Of a DNA stretch of 64,000 nt, positions 23,059 to 35,248 are shown in pieces. Position 1 is the stretch's first letter. Each line of letters begins with the position of its first letter. The stretch comes from Lagopus muta (Eukaryota > Chordata > Aves > Galliformes > Phasianidae). The stretch is taken from positions 7,121,219 to 7,185,218 of the forward strand of contig NC_064444.1 of assembly GCF_023343835.1 (NCBI RefSeq). Direction: 5' to 3'. The position numbers and the translations under genes are program-made. A model generated the notes under the pieces. That model was not told where the DNA came from and made no database searches. It saw nothing but the letters and a program-made list of their open reading frames with translations.

Positions 23059-25343
23059 CTTAAAGGACAGCAGAGGCAGGTACAGAAGGGTGACCCAGAG
23101 CATTCCTTTTAAATTTTCAAAAAGTACTTTTTCTAAAGGCTGTGCAGAAAACATGAAATTATAAAAGAAAGCTCCTCTTAAGGACACTGACTATTTAAAA
23201 AACGGAATAAAAAGGATGAGAAGAAAAACTTCTCATAATAGGAAAGGTACCGATGGGATTAAAGAAGAATTTATACTAAGACATATGTTGTTATCATACA
23301 GGACACAGGAGAAGAACAGAATGATGAGGTAAAATGCCAAGGATAATTAGATATAATCCTTATGCTGAAGAATTTCAAAATTCTAAGCGGGAAACAAAAT
23401 TAAGTAATGATAAATGCAAATGGAAAATAACAAGCATCATTCGCTTCAGATTGATAGTATTCAAAACAGAATTATTCAAAAAGGTAAACAGAGCATTAAA
23501 ATTACTGTGATAAAAAAGAAATTACAGCGTCACTACACAAACCATTCATGAATCAACATTCCTGTCACTTCTGTCTTAAGTGGATAAATTTTCACTTAGA
23601 TGTTCCCCCCAAAAATGAACTCCAAGTCAGAAAAAATAGTTACCAAAGCAATTTCAGGACAGTTACCAACTTTCTTTTCGACAGAAAATCATTAGCTTTG
23701 TCAGTGCTGGAATGTACATGTGTTTGCAAAGGAGAAAGATCAGTGAGGTTTTGTTTCTTTAAGGCCATTGTCTATTTTTTTTTTTCCTACATTATCTTTG
23801 ATTGCTCCAGAAGAGGATTAGTATTTAGCAAATTTGTTTATTGTCTTCTACATTATTTTGAGTCTTTCCCAATAAAGTGTATTAGTAAAATGTTGTCTTA
23901 AATTTATATATGTTTTTGCTGAAGTTCGCTTCCTTTTTCCTATACGTAGACTGTATACAGAGAAACGTTACAGATATTTCTTCAAATTACAATTCTCTAG
24001 CTCTTCTGATTGCCCACCGGGTTTCACTACAATCACTGGCAGTTGAGCATGAAATCATGCTGCTGAGTAAAATATGGTGGCTTCCTCATAAAAGAATTCT
24101 TGATTACATTTCTTTTACATATTTATTTATTTGTTAGAGAGAAGATGAGGAGCAGAATGCCAGTCAGTGAGCTGCACTCAGATTGGCAGGTGATATCCCC
24201 ATGCCATTGAGCAACACCTGTGCCTACACAATGTTTACAGCAAATCAAGCCTTCGATGAAAATTAATTACTCAACCTAAACCTTGGAAAGGCCAAGTGAC
24301 GCTGATTAGGAAATCAGAGCAATAGCTGCCATGCTACCTGTTCCCTCCTCTGAAGGCATACTGCTTTCTCATTACTTGTTCAGTTTTAGGAGTATTAATC
24401 GTATTACACAGTGAGCCTCAGCTGCAAAGGTTCCAACTAATTCTAAATGCATCTGCCCAAGTTGTTCTTGTTTTACGCTGATACTAATACAATAAGCCTT
24501 CCTGAAAATCTTTTTATGGCTCAAAATTAGTCTGCAACACCAATTCAGGGAGTTGTCTTGATATTTGAGGGCAACTTGTCCATCAGCATGTAACTAAGTT
24601 TTATTATGACTCACTGAGACAGCTGAAATACTATGGGTCACGTTTAACTAAGACTAAGAAATGTACCAGAGAAAGAACCATAAAAGCCATAAAAAAAATA
24701 AGAAAGTTTGGAATCCATTTCACTTTCATAAAGAACAATTTAAAAAGTGTATTTCCCTCAGAATTGTAAACTCTTATAAAATATCAGCTTGAAGCCCATA
24801 AAATTGTCAACTAAATCAAAGATGGCAAGCAAAACTCCAAACCTCTACATAGAACAATAGTACTTTCAACAGAAAGTTTGTAATTAGCATTTTAGAGAAA
24901 ACCTATTTTTTAAATACACCCTTCCTTTCTTCATTTCTTGCTAGATTAAAGCACTTATAATCAAGAGTATAGCAAAAGAAGAAAAGGTAGAAGAAAAAAA
25001 AGTCACTAACAGATAAGTTTCCAATGTTCTGTATGGCAAGGCATGATGTCCTTACAGTTTAGAAAAACTTCCTAGATAACAAGTATTTTTCCTCATTTTT
25101 ATTGAGATTCACTTATCTTTCCATGGAATTTGACTTCAATATTTCAGCTTTTTCTGGGAAAATCTTTCCACTTTTTATGATACAATGTACAAATAGTGCT
25201 TTATCAATACATGCCAGCATATCTTAAATACAACTTCCTAACTTAAAAAACAGGAATAAACAACATTTCACTTCTATTACTTTCAAATACATTAAAGCAA
25301 CAGAAGAAAAAAAAAAAAGAAATAAAAACCTACAGAACTCTAA

Positions 25344-25734
25344 TGCTACAATGCAGCGGAAAGGACAACAACGATAGCAGGGTGGCAAAGTCCTAGACTA
25401 CAGCAAATGAGGGTAAACCCAAACACAACAGCTGTGGACACAGAAACAAAGGGAAGAATCTGCATACCCTTAGAAAGCCTCAGGTAGGCAGGGATCTCCA
25501 GCAAGAGCCCCTCACCTCCACTGCCAACCCTTAAAAGAAGGCTGGGAAGGGGTGCATCCTAGCTCCACCCCTTCTGGTCACTCAGGTGCATCGCATGCAC
25601 TGAACTCCCCTGGGTTGGCCCTGCCTTCCCACCTGGTGCTCAATCACTGCTTCAAGCTCTAACTTAGCATTTCTGCTACAGGACACAGAACTATTCTCTC
25701 TCTATGCTAGACTGTAAGCAGCAAAAGTAGCTCA
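25344..25734 (-). mobile_element. GC-richer block, possible unclassified LTR
   Basis: About 390 bases stand out as GC-richer than the surrounding AT-rich DNA. Read on the minus strand the block starts TGAGCTAC and ends GTAGCA, so the ends are TG...CA and form a short imperfect inverted repeat. A TTTTAAGGG TATA-like motif lies in the middle. It has the feel of an avian LTR, and parts look familiar, but I cannot name the family. The flanking 5-6 bases (CTCTAA and AGGTAC) do not match, so no target-site duplication supports the boundaries. A different interspersed repeat or a GC-rich regulatory block are alternatives. Confidence 0.35.
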
Positions 25735-28700
25735 AGGTACTTTGAAGATGAAAGGAAAAGTTCTCTTGGGTACCACTGGGCCAATAGTGCTAACTCATTC
25801 CACAAACGCTAAGATGTACTTGCTTTACAGGCCTAAAGGAATAAGTGTTAAATGGAAGTTTTCCACTGCTGTGTAATCCAATTCAATGGAGAAGTACATA
25901 TATATGTATGAACTGTAAAGTGGGTGTAAGAAACAGAGACTAATACACATAAGTTAAATGTAGGAATTTCCAGTGCCTACAATGAGAGAGAAAGAAAAAA
26001 GCAACACCTTAAAACTGCCTTGTATGTGCAAAATCCACATATCACAACTTCGTGGTACAACTGTTAAATACCGTGTGTTCAAAGAATAGGGTTAAATGCT
26101 TTTAGACATTGATTTTTTGAAGCAAATCATATTAAACTGGGACAGCAATTCACTTCTACCTTCCTCAAATTCAATACAAATTGGGTGACCTCTGCTGCCA
26201 GACATCTGAACATACATTCTTTATTCAAGAGGCACCTAATTTAGCTATGATCATATCATTCTCTGAACACCAGCATTTCAAATTACATTCAAAGTTCAGG
26301 AGCATTACTTGAACACCTAAAAGATGATGTAAATAAAACACAAATATATAAGAATCATCATATAATCATCACACAAGAACATCAAAGATCACGGATGGAA
26401 ACCGTAGAGGTTTTACAATTGCAGACAAATAACTTTGGTGGATATGCAGTTAAAAGGGTCTCAGAAACGATTTTTTTCTTTCATTCCGGATACATATATA
26501 TTTTTAAAGCCTTATTTTTTCATATCCTTAGTAAGTGTACAATAAAGCAAGACCCTACAGAGATACTAGATTACACACTTTGTTGATGTTGATCTGACTT
26601 TAGACCTGACCATATCTAAACCATTTCAGTGGTTTAAATCTAGTGAATTTCTTTGTAGAGTAAGACTCTGTAGATTACAGTCTTGTTAAGTAGAAATTTT
26701 GAAATAATTTTTTCTGAAGTTTATTGAAATATTGTTTTAAAAACAAATAATACCATTATGATAGAGTGTGGTACTTTTAAACTCAGATTTCTAGGATCAT
26801 TGTAATATTTCTGTTTTTAATGTTATGATAATTCATTTCATGTTACACAGTCAAAATTTTTGTAGAAACCTCCAATCTTTGTAGAGCTTATTATATAGAA
26901 AGGTTGGAGGGGGTAGAGGAAGTTCTAAATTATCAGCAACGAAGAGAATATAGAAATACCATAAGACACGTAGTTCAAATGAAATCTTGACAGCTGCTAT
27001 TCACAAATATTGCTGACATAGTTCATATTATATTAAAATCTAGAATTACTGCATTTTCATCAGTTTCTCATTTCACAGCTGGCATTTCATGTTGTCAGCA
27101 TCCTGTGATTTACGAGGCTGTCTGTAGTACAAAAATGTTGTTTTAAATGGCCAATTTTCATAAGCATGTTTACTAATTGATACGCTGTGGGAAGTTAAAG
27201 TGTGAAAATACTGTGTGTTCCAAAGGTCAGACTGTTCTGCATAAGACACAAGAGCAGAATATAACAGCCTGAGTTTCATTAAACTTTTACGAATGTTACT
27301 TGAAAGCAAACATTTCCATGGAAATTTGAAAAGAACGTCTTAATTTGTGAGGCTGCTTTTGCAACATCAAAAAATGTAATGCAAAATACATTAAAACAAT
27401 CGTATTGATACTCATTATATGATTTAGAAGCTGTTAAGCAGAAAGAGAATCATAATAAAGCCCTGTTTACAAACAAGGCTTACATAGGATTAATTGTGAT
27501 GTTTTCCAAAGGGCTATAAAGCAAACACAGAATAAAATGTAAATGCTCTATTCTAGCATATTCTTCTTTTTCTTCTTCTAATATATGCCGAAATGATGGA
27601 AAGCACAGCTTTCCTGGGAACTGAGTCAGTATTTCATACATTTCATTATGCTTTCCTATTCAAGTCTTCAGAAGGGATATAGGATACAACCTGTAGTCTT
27701 CCAGTTCTTACTGACATAAAGTGTCATATGTTCAAATGCACACAAAGTCATCTGCGGATAAGTGATGTTTTAAGTTTGGGCAGACCAACAGAACTGGATG
27801 GAATTGACAAGTGTAACAGCAAAGGAAAAAACACTGCCCTTTCAAAAGCTGCCTAGTCCTCCTTGTACATAGAAGCTACTATTTAGCAACTCCAAGTCTG
27901 GAATAAACACTGCGCAATTATAACACAGTTAGCAAGACAAATGTTTGAAAATTATCAAAAACCTCTAAAATCAGAGATATTACAGCATTAATTAATAGAG
28001 CTAAGAGAATCAGGAGAAAAAGGAGGCAAAATTTCTCCAAGCTTAAGCCTGCTTCCCTATGCAATCCTTCTACTGAGAACACACAGGGCTCTGAGGCCCT
28101 TCCTGGCACTTCCACTTTTTGTAGTCTTTGTGTTACAGACCATCATAGCGAGGCCCAGAAAGGTAGCCCAATGTCCTCAGCAAACTCTTTACTTTTCCCA
28201 CACATCTATTCACCAATTGATGGATCCCAGGAATTGTTTTCCTAGTATGAATTCAGACTCATAAGTGATTTTATTTCCTAGGCTGCTTTTTGTTGTGGCT
28301 TTTTTTTTTTTTTTTTTTTCCTTCCCTGTGATACTTTATTTCTGCACAGCAATAGCAAAGATGTTAGCCATTTCATAAGATCATCTCTGCAGATTTTTCT
28401 TGTAGTTTGCCCAGGGGCGAATTTATTTTGATACAGCTAAAGCTCAATAGCCTTTGTGTGTCCTCAGTAAGTTATATGGGAATTAGTCAGCTAAAACTTT
28501 TGTGGCTATTCTTTCCATACACGTGTATCATTACTGACTTGGTCTCCACCTTATCCAGAAAGTTCAACTCTTTTCAATAACATCTTTAAAACCGTTCTTC
28601 CTTAAGGTTACAACTAATACCACACATAAGCAGAAAAATTTCAGTATCTTCAACTGAATAGGACAATTAAAACCAGAATGTTAGCTCCAAGTCTGAAAGC

Positions 28701-30550
28701 AAAATTAGTATAATTTTACATAACATCTCCTTTTTGATGTCAGGTGGAGGTTGAATGGCAGCAGCCCCTGGCCTACATGAAAACTTATTTTAGTACAAAC
28801 AAGCAGAGAACCTGCAGAAAATTCACTGTTTTACAGACAAGCTGGCAGTTGGCTATAACATGTTTTCCTCTTTTAGACAGGTACAGAAATCCAGTATGTT
28901 CTGCAGAAGCCTAACCCTGGGATTTTCTGGTTGCTTTATGTATTTCGAGCACGAATTAACTGGAATATGCTGCTATTAGAGTACCTAATTAAGTAAGAAT
29001 AAACAGGTTCTCCTCAGCCATGACTACACAAGAGGCTTTTGTATTTTTATGAATTCTTTCAGAAGTCAGCATAGAGTTCTAATTATAATGAATTATGAAT
29101 TAAAGATCTAATCATTTCCTTAAAGATAGGTGTTTAGGGGGAGAGAGATCAACAAATTACTTGAAGTACACCTTCTGTATTCAGACATTTTAACAGAATA
29201 AATATGGCTGTTACTCAGCTTTTTTTTTTTCAGGAATTTCTCAAGCTTCATTACAGGTTATTGTTTTTGATTAAGTACTGTGAAATTACTATCTTAGCTG
29301 GAATTTAGTTATCTCATTTACAATTATTATTTTTTCATAGTTTTCATGGCAGATTGTGCTTTTACATATCTGGGTAAATAGGGCCTTGAAGCAGCAAATT
29401 ATAATATTTTATAATCAATAATGCTACAGTGTTAAGAACTAATGTAAGGTTTTCATTAAATTGGAGTAGAGTGTGGTTAAAGGAATGCTAACAAGTATTG
29501 ATGTTTAGATTGCATTTATCAGTGTTGTTAAATCTCTCCCCACTGTACTTTCTTTTCTTTTTCCACATTAAAAATATTTTTTAGTATCTCCTGGGCTGAG
29601 TTTTAAACAAGATAAAGCACCTTGTGAATTAATTTATTTTGAAGAAGAAAGAAAATACAATTTGTGGCTTCTTTTCATTAAATTATCCTTAGCTGTATTG
29701 ATTTAACCCAAGTTTAAAATGTATTTAGTTAAAAAGAAATAAAGCAAAAAATCAAACAATGTTACTTGCTCCGTATTAAATTATGAGAGTCTATTCTTGT
29801 GGTATTACATAAAGATTTTTTTAATAAACTGTTTATCTTAACCTAATAACTGTGTATCTTAGATACAGGAGGGAGCAATGCTCTAATATTCATAGACAGA
29901 AACAGCATTCTTCCCTATATTCTGACTGCTTTATTAGTTTCTCAAATACCATACTGGCAACCAAATCACATATTTGTGCTTGAAAAGCATAATATATTGG
30001 AGCATTTCATACTAAATTCAACTTAAACAAAACAACTTTCTGGAGTGTGAGCGTTCCTTGGTTATAAATACACTTACCAAAAGAGTCTTCCATTACATTT
30101 CAGTTTTACTCATTCATATATATGTCGTTACCAGGAAACACTTAATGACAATCACAGTAAATACATTTTGATTAGAAAAAAGGCCCCATAAAGAGGTGGG
30201 AATAAAACTTTCCTGTTTAACCAGAGGTAATGCCTATACTCAGACCACAGCATGACATAACATTTCTAAGCTTTCATTACACGCTAAAAAAAAAGTGTTT
30301 GTAATTAACTTGAAACATTGTACATAAACCCCAGCTACTGTACAATTCTTTTTTCATATTGCATATACCTGCCAAATTCACAGAACTGTACTAGATTTTA
30401 ATGAGATCTATGGCCTCATTCAATAATTTAATTTTTACAGTTGAAGGAAAAGTTCCAAATAAGATTTCAGAGGAAAATAGTTAAAATCAACCATGATTAA
30501 CTTTGTAGTTGTTTTTTTTTTCTTTAGAAGAAGGACTCAGTAGTGGTCTC
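25735..30550. other. Unique AT-rich DNA, no gene recognised
   Basis: No named repeat is seen. The notable item is a poly-T tract with a minus-strand poly(A) signal at 28300-28340. About 27060-27540 and 29330-29850 are long complex stretches without repeats or homopolymers and could be conserved non-coding DNA, which only alignment could show. A 65-codon minus-strand frame at 27918-28115 is hydrophobic and reads as noise. Confidence 0.55.
28300..28340 (-). terminator. Poly(A) signal and A20 tract, possible retrocopy 3' end
   Basis: On the minus strand AATAAA (28335-28340) is followed 15 bases later by 20 consecutive A (28300-28319). This is the arrangement left when a polyadenylated mRNA is reverse-transcribed into the genome. 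The sequence upstream on that strand (up to about 28600) looks like 3' UTR sequence and carries a second AATAAA near 28410. No coding region could be recognised, and a target-site duplication could not be fixed. A chance T run next to AATAAA is the alternative. Confidence 0.3.
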
Positions 30551-30655
30551 AGTAGAACCTAGTGAGGTTCAATTAGACCAAATGCAAGGTGTTGTACTTG
30601 GGTCAGGGCAATTCCAGATGAGCAAAGCCTGGGGGCTGAACTTCTAGACAGCAGT
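30551..30655 (+). mobile_element. CR1 LINE, internal fragment
   Basis: Matches the 3' part of CR1 ORF2: 'agtagaacctagtgaggttcaa', 'gaccaaatgcaaggtgttgtactt', 'gggtcagggcaattccag', 'agcctgggggctgaacttct'. Both ends are truncated and the reading frame is not intact. Confidence 0.8.
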
Positions 30656-33600
30656 AAAAGAATTGAAACTGTTTTAAGAGATTCCTTTGATTTTAAATAA
30701 CATTTTTCTAAGTGCTTATTTAACTTCTAAAAGAAAAAGAAGGAAAGGCTGTAAGGAGGGCTGTACCAACACATATTAAAGCACTACACTATGTAAAAAC
30801 AAAGAAAGTTTAAGTAGGTAATAAATATTAACATGATAGTCAACATTCTAAAGCTTGAACCACTTCTGATGATGAAAACTTGTTTCTGTTTGTGTGAAGA
30901 TGTATTCAGTCATTTCTACTTTGTGTAGTTCTTTGAACTTCTACTGTTGTGATCTAATCACAACAGTAGAAAATGTGGTAAAATGAACAAAATGACAGTT
31001 AATTGGTTTATTTGCTGGGGAAAATAAATTGTGCAAAATACATTATGCGACACACATACAACATGCGGTCTGAGAAGCTACTCTGAAATAGTTTACCTTA
31101 TTAACAACTAGCAGTTAACAGAACAGTCATCTTTTCTTGAAAAAGACCAACTATCGTAAGACCTAATGTGTATTTTTTACAACAAAATATGACACTTTAC
31201 ATAACAATTTCACATAGTTTATTTATAGAATTCCTATAATTTAATTTCATATAATTTCAATTTATTTAAACAGTTCTACATAATATCTATAATAATATTT
31301 TTGTTAAGTAGAGGTCACAGTATAATTGGAACAACTGAGAATTGCTGAAATCTGTAGTGATGCTTTTGCTGAGGTTACCAAAACTACATTCAAAAAAATG
31401 TCATCCTATTAAATTAAATGAATTCAAAAGCCATTAAATCACAGAAACATCAACACAGATTATGTTGAATAATCTGTATAGGCACGTACATTGCCTATAC
31501 ATACCATCTTATATTATTGCTATGACTCTTAGAAAATGGAAACTTTAAAAAAAAAAAGCAGGTATTGTTATGAATCGCATGGGACAATTACTGTGACTAT
31601 ATCGACCTTACCTACAGGAATGCCACAGTTCTACAGTGTGGTCCTTATGGGTAAAACAAAAGAGGTGGCTTTTTTTCTGCAGTATTCAAAAACAACAGGA
31701 ATGACTGATTTTTAGAAGACTTCACTGCCCTATGAAATGGAGTGGTCCTCATTTCCTCCAACTTAACAGTGGAATGGCAAGGAAATTACTCTGAGACATG
31801 AAATGTCTCTGCCAAAAAAAGGTCATTTTTCAACGTCCTCATCAGTTCTAATAGGTTCTTCATTCCCTATACACTACAATACAGTTTGATACATAAAGAG
31901 CCATTACTATTTTGGAGTTTGGACTTATGTTCCCCACAAGGAAAATATTCATTTACGGTCAACAGAAACTAGAGAATGTTTCTTCACTAACAAGGCACCA
32001 TAGAGGCCAAATGCACAAGTTGCATGAATTGGCTTCACTCAAGTCAGTACAGAATATAGCACTTTCCATGGATAGTCATTTTAACAGAAATTTTACTATT
32101 GAGTAGCTGAATATTTTCTAGGAGAAAGAGTTGTAACAAGTGAGACTCTAAATGTGCTATTCAGAAAAACAAATAGAATACATATCTGCTTAAGAACAGT
32201 GTCATGCTGACTTTCAGAGCAAAATTACAATACATCTTTCATCTTGCAAACTTTTAAGTATAGCCATAATTTCACTTTTCCTGAGTAATCCTGGCTCTTT
32301 CCTCCTCTACACTTCCCACAGAAAATAGGATAAATGAGGTGTGCCTGTGCTGGGAGAAAGGCCTTACACCCTCACACAACTGGTCAGCATAACATGAATT
32401 ATGATCCTGAATGTTAGATAGCTATAATCAAACAGCATTTGAGCTTTTTACAGAAAAGGAATTCAGAATGAATACTCAATGACTCAGAGATTGTCAGAGC
32501 ACACGCATGAGCAGCAGATAAAAACAAGGAAATTAAATGAATTATTTATTAGGACTCTAATATTGGAAGTCAGAAATCTTAAATTCTGCTCCAATCTCTA
32601 CCACTGCCCTTCTTCGTGGCCTTGGACAAATGGTTTTATCTGTTTGTGTCTGTTCCCGTGCTGTTTTTTCTCTGTCCTGGCTAGCTAGTCTGACTTTTTT
32701 TTTTTTCCAGCCCAAATATTGTCCTTTCCTCCATGTTCATACAAGCACTAAAGATTACAGTCTTGACTTCTGCCTTTAAGTATTAGGGAAATACAAGTAA
32801 ATTACAAAAAGGGGTTAAATAAGACTAGACATCAAGGTAACTGAACACACATTTCATTTTATTTCTATGTAGGAAGGTACTTTTCTTGGAAGGTCCTTTT
32901 ACTCTTTTCTTGCTACACAACATTTGAAGGTGACTGCAATTGGTCTGAAATGTTCACAACAGCTTTGAATAGTCTTTGGAAAACTCTTAAAATCCTCCTG
33001 TGCAAGGACCATCAGTTAAACATACACCCTAGTGGTTTTTATGTATTTAATATCTGATATACTGTCAATCCATTGGACCAACTGTGCAGAAGCTGTATTA
33101 GTAATCAGACAGTACAGACTGCTTATAGCAAGAAAGGAGAAAAAAACCTCAGGATTCAGTGCTTGGAACGATATACATAAAATCTCTGGACCAGGAAAAG
33201 TTGAAGTCCCAAAGCTGATGGGAAGAATAGCATCACTGAAATTCACATGGGATGGTCCAGACTATAATTCTGTAAGCAGAAAACCTGAGTTCAATGAGAC
33301 TATTCTAAACTTTTTTTTTCCCAACAAGTATGCATTATACTGAAAAAATAAACATGTTTTTGGATACAAGATGTATTTTATGTTCAAAACTGAGAAGATG
33401 GTCTCTGTGACCTCATACATCCCCCTCAGGCTCTTTTACGGTGACTGTGAGCATGTGACAAAGCTATATGAAGAATGGAAGGTCTTGCAAGATGTTCTGT
33501 GAATGTTTCTATATTAAATGAATGGAATATTTACTTAATTTCCATACCATAGCTTTGAAAAAGTTATTTAATGTAAAAGAGAGAACTGATGTTTAATTTT

Positions 33601-34189
33601 TATTTTACTTAAACTTCCTGAGGAAGATTTTCCTAAATTTCTTGGTTTTCTTTAATATTAGAATAGAAAGCAGTCCAATGCCACCAAATTGGAATTCTAT
33701 GTTAACTGATTATGACAAACCATAGCCACATCTCTGTTGTTATTTTCAGCTGAAGTGAATTGAAGCAAAAACTAGACATAAAATAGAACACCAGAAAAAG
33801 AAAACACCTTTTTTTAAAATCATGAAACTGGCATTTACAGTATTTGCTATTTCTGCATTGTCTTCATCAGTTTGAGCTTGTCATATGTACTTTAATACAT
33901 GATTTATGGTTATAAAATCATTTTCCATTCTCATTTATAATATGGTGTCACATTTTATCACAAGTGCATTTAATCATCTCCTGTCTGCATATTAATAGTT
34001 ACAAATATGATACCGGTGTAGAGCTAGTAACCAGTGGCTGTAAATGTCTCAGATGGCATGGCTGAATGCCTGGAAAAGTAGTGACAAATAGATGTTTTTA
34101 TATGTTTGTCCCATTTTAATAGCCAAGATAAAATTCCACTGCTTCACTAAATACTTGATTCTTCTGTCCTTTTGAAAATGTTTTGTACA
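30656..34189. other. Unique AT-rich DNA with one perfect hairpin
   Basis: Apart from the inverted repeat at 30939-30971, nothing is recognised. A 32-nt minus-strand segment at 31612-31643 has good splice signals but is too short to judge. The 103-codon plus-strand frame at 33032-33343 has no domain. Confidence 0.55.
30939..30971. repeat. Perfect 15-bp inverted repeat, 3-nt loop
   Basis: TTCTACTGTTGTGAT (30939-30953), loop CTA, then its exact reverse complement ATCACAACAGTAGAA (30957-30971). The RNA would fold into a 15-bp hairpin. The stem is too short for a canonical microRNA precursor. Confidence 0.95.
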
Positions 34190-34702
34190 TAGGTTGTTCT
34201 GAAAGCAATGGCTCTTATTTATTCTTGTGGAAACTACAACAGATATGTAGAGCACAATAACATGATTTGATAGAGCACATTCTCAGCTACAAAGCACTAT
34301 TTTTCAACACAGTCACCACTATTAGCTATGCATTTTCATTAGTGACAAACAGAGCCTGCATGCCACGCTCATATCGGCACTAGCAGAGGTGATCTACTGT
34401 TACCATTGCCACATGCTACTTACTCACCACCTCACTGTGCTCACATCCACTGTTTGGTCTCCATCAATGCCCAGGAAGCACTGATAAATGTCAGTAGGTG
34501 CATGGAGGAATTCAATGACAGACCTCTGCTTCATATGCACTTCCATGACAAATACTGTTTTGTCAGATTGCCCCTCTGCTGCCACCTGTCACATGGCAAA
34601 AAAAGTGTACTGTTCAGCCTCTACTGCCATACCACCAACATCCACCTCTGATGTTGTGAGACAATATAATAATATAGGCGGCTTTATATTCAGGGCAGGC
34701 TT
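34190..34702 (-). mobile_element. Internally deleted mariner (chicken Galluhop type)
   Basis: About 510 bp, compared with roughly 1.2-1.3 kb for an autonomous mariner. The left end (GGTTGTTCTGAAAGCAATGG) and the right end, read in reverse (GCCTGCCCTGAATATAAAGC), form diverged terminal inverted repeats. The left end abuts TA at 34190-34191, but the right TA is degraded. The minus strand keeps two remnants of the transposase: its N-terminus (34424-34546) and its last residues, CIANSGDCVEK then stop, ending at 34297. The catalytic middle is gone, so the copy is non-autonomous. The sequence matches the mariner family I know from chicken. It directly abuts an LTR on its right. Confidence 0.88.
34424..34546 (-). 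pseudogene. Mariner transposase N-terminal remnant
   Basis: Forty codons from an ATG, beginning MEVHMKQRSVIEFLH and including GDQTVDVSTVRW, then TGA. This is the start of the helix-turn-helix DNA-binding region of the mariner transposase. The frame then stops, and after about 130 bases the C-terminal tail (CIANSGDCVEK) appears, so the catalytic domain with its acidic triad is deleted. Not functional. Confidence 0.8.
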
Positions 34703-35248
34703 CATACTTACATATCTTTAGAACATGTCAGTGCTGGTTTTATCAACAATGTTGATAACACACAGTTGTTGCTGAGCAGTGCTGTACAGAGCCAAGGATA
34801 TTTATTTCTCAGCTTCTTAGACTGTCCTGCCAGCAAGGACTGGGGGATCTAAAGAAATGGGAAGGGCAGAATGAAGACCCGACCTACACTGGCCAAAGAG
34901 CTATTCCATAACATACAGCATCATGAGAACTATAATAATGAGGGAATTGGCCAGGGTGAGGTTTCCACTGCTCAAGGACTGGCTGGGCATTCATGGATTG
35001 CTGGGGAACAATTGTTTTGTGCATCACCTATTCTGTACATATGTATACATGCACACAAATATACATGTAATCATCATTACTGTTCTTTCTCTCTTCCTTT
35101 TCTACCTTATTAAATAGTTTTTATCTCAACCTATGAGTTCAAATTTGTTTTATTTTTTTGTCACTGATTCTCTTCTCTCATCCCACTGTGACGGAGAGGA
35201 GTGAAAGGCTGGCTGGTATTTAGACACTTGTCTAATTAAAACACAACA
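34703..35248 (+). mobile_element. ERVL-type LTR, plus orientation
   Basis: The sequence follows a common avian ERVL LTR: 'gtgctgg...tgttgataacacac', 'ttgttgctgagcagtgctgtacagagccaagga', 'tattccataacatac...catcatg', 'actggctgggcattcatgg', 'gcatcac', 'ttattaaatagtttttatctcaacctatgagtt', 'tctctcatcccactgtgacggagaggagtga', and a degraded 'ttaaaacacaaca' end. ATTAAA at 35109-35114 is the likely poly(A) signal. The first part of the 5' end is missing or hidden beyond the adjoining mariner. No internal retroviral genes are attached and no clear 5-bp target-site duplication is seen. It is old and diverged, and short frames inside it are not genes. Confidence 0.85.

Larger units (their letters stand above)
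20357..25343. other. Unique AT-rich DNA, two candidate exons
   Basis: No repeat family is seen. It holds the plus-strand candidate exon 22384-22432, the minus-strand candidate 23016-23058, and an A-rich tract (22580-22602). Frames at 21251-21556 (minus) and 23548-23901 (plus, 117 codons) show no domain and read as noise. Confidence 0.55.

Noticed and set aside
28320-28400. Match of the minus-strand 3' end to COX6C or a ribosomal protein C-terminus
   Set aside because: A short frame ending MANIFAIAVQK is suggestive, but no alignment held up over more than a few residues.
34406-34721. 77- and 81-codon plus-strand ORFs
   Set aside because: They are antisense shadows within the deleted mariner; the real coding remnants are on the minus strand.
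34871-35117. 80- and 64-codon plus-strand ORFs
   Set aside because: They lie inside the ERVL-type LTR and are not genes.
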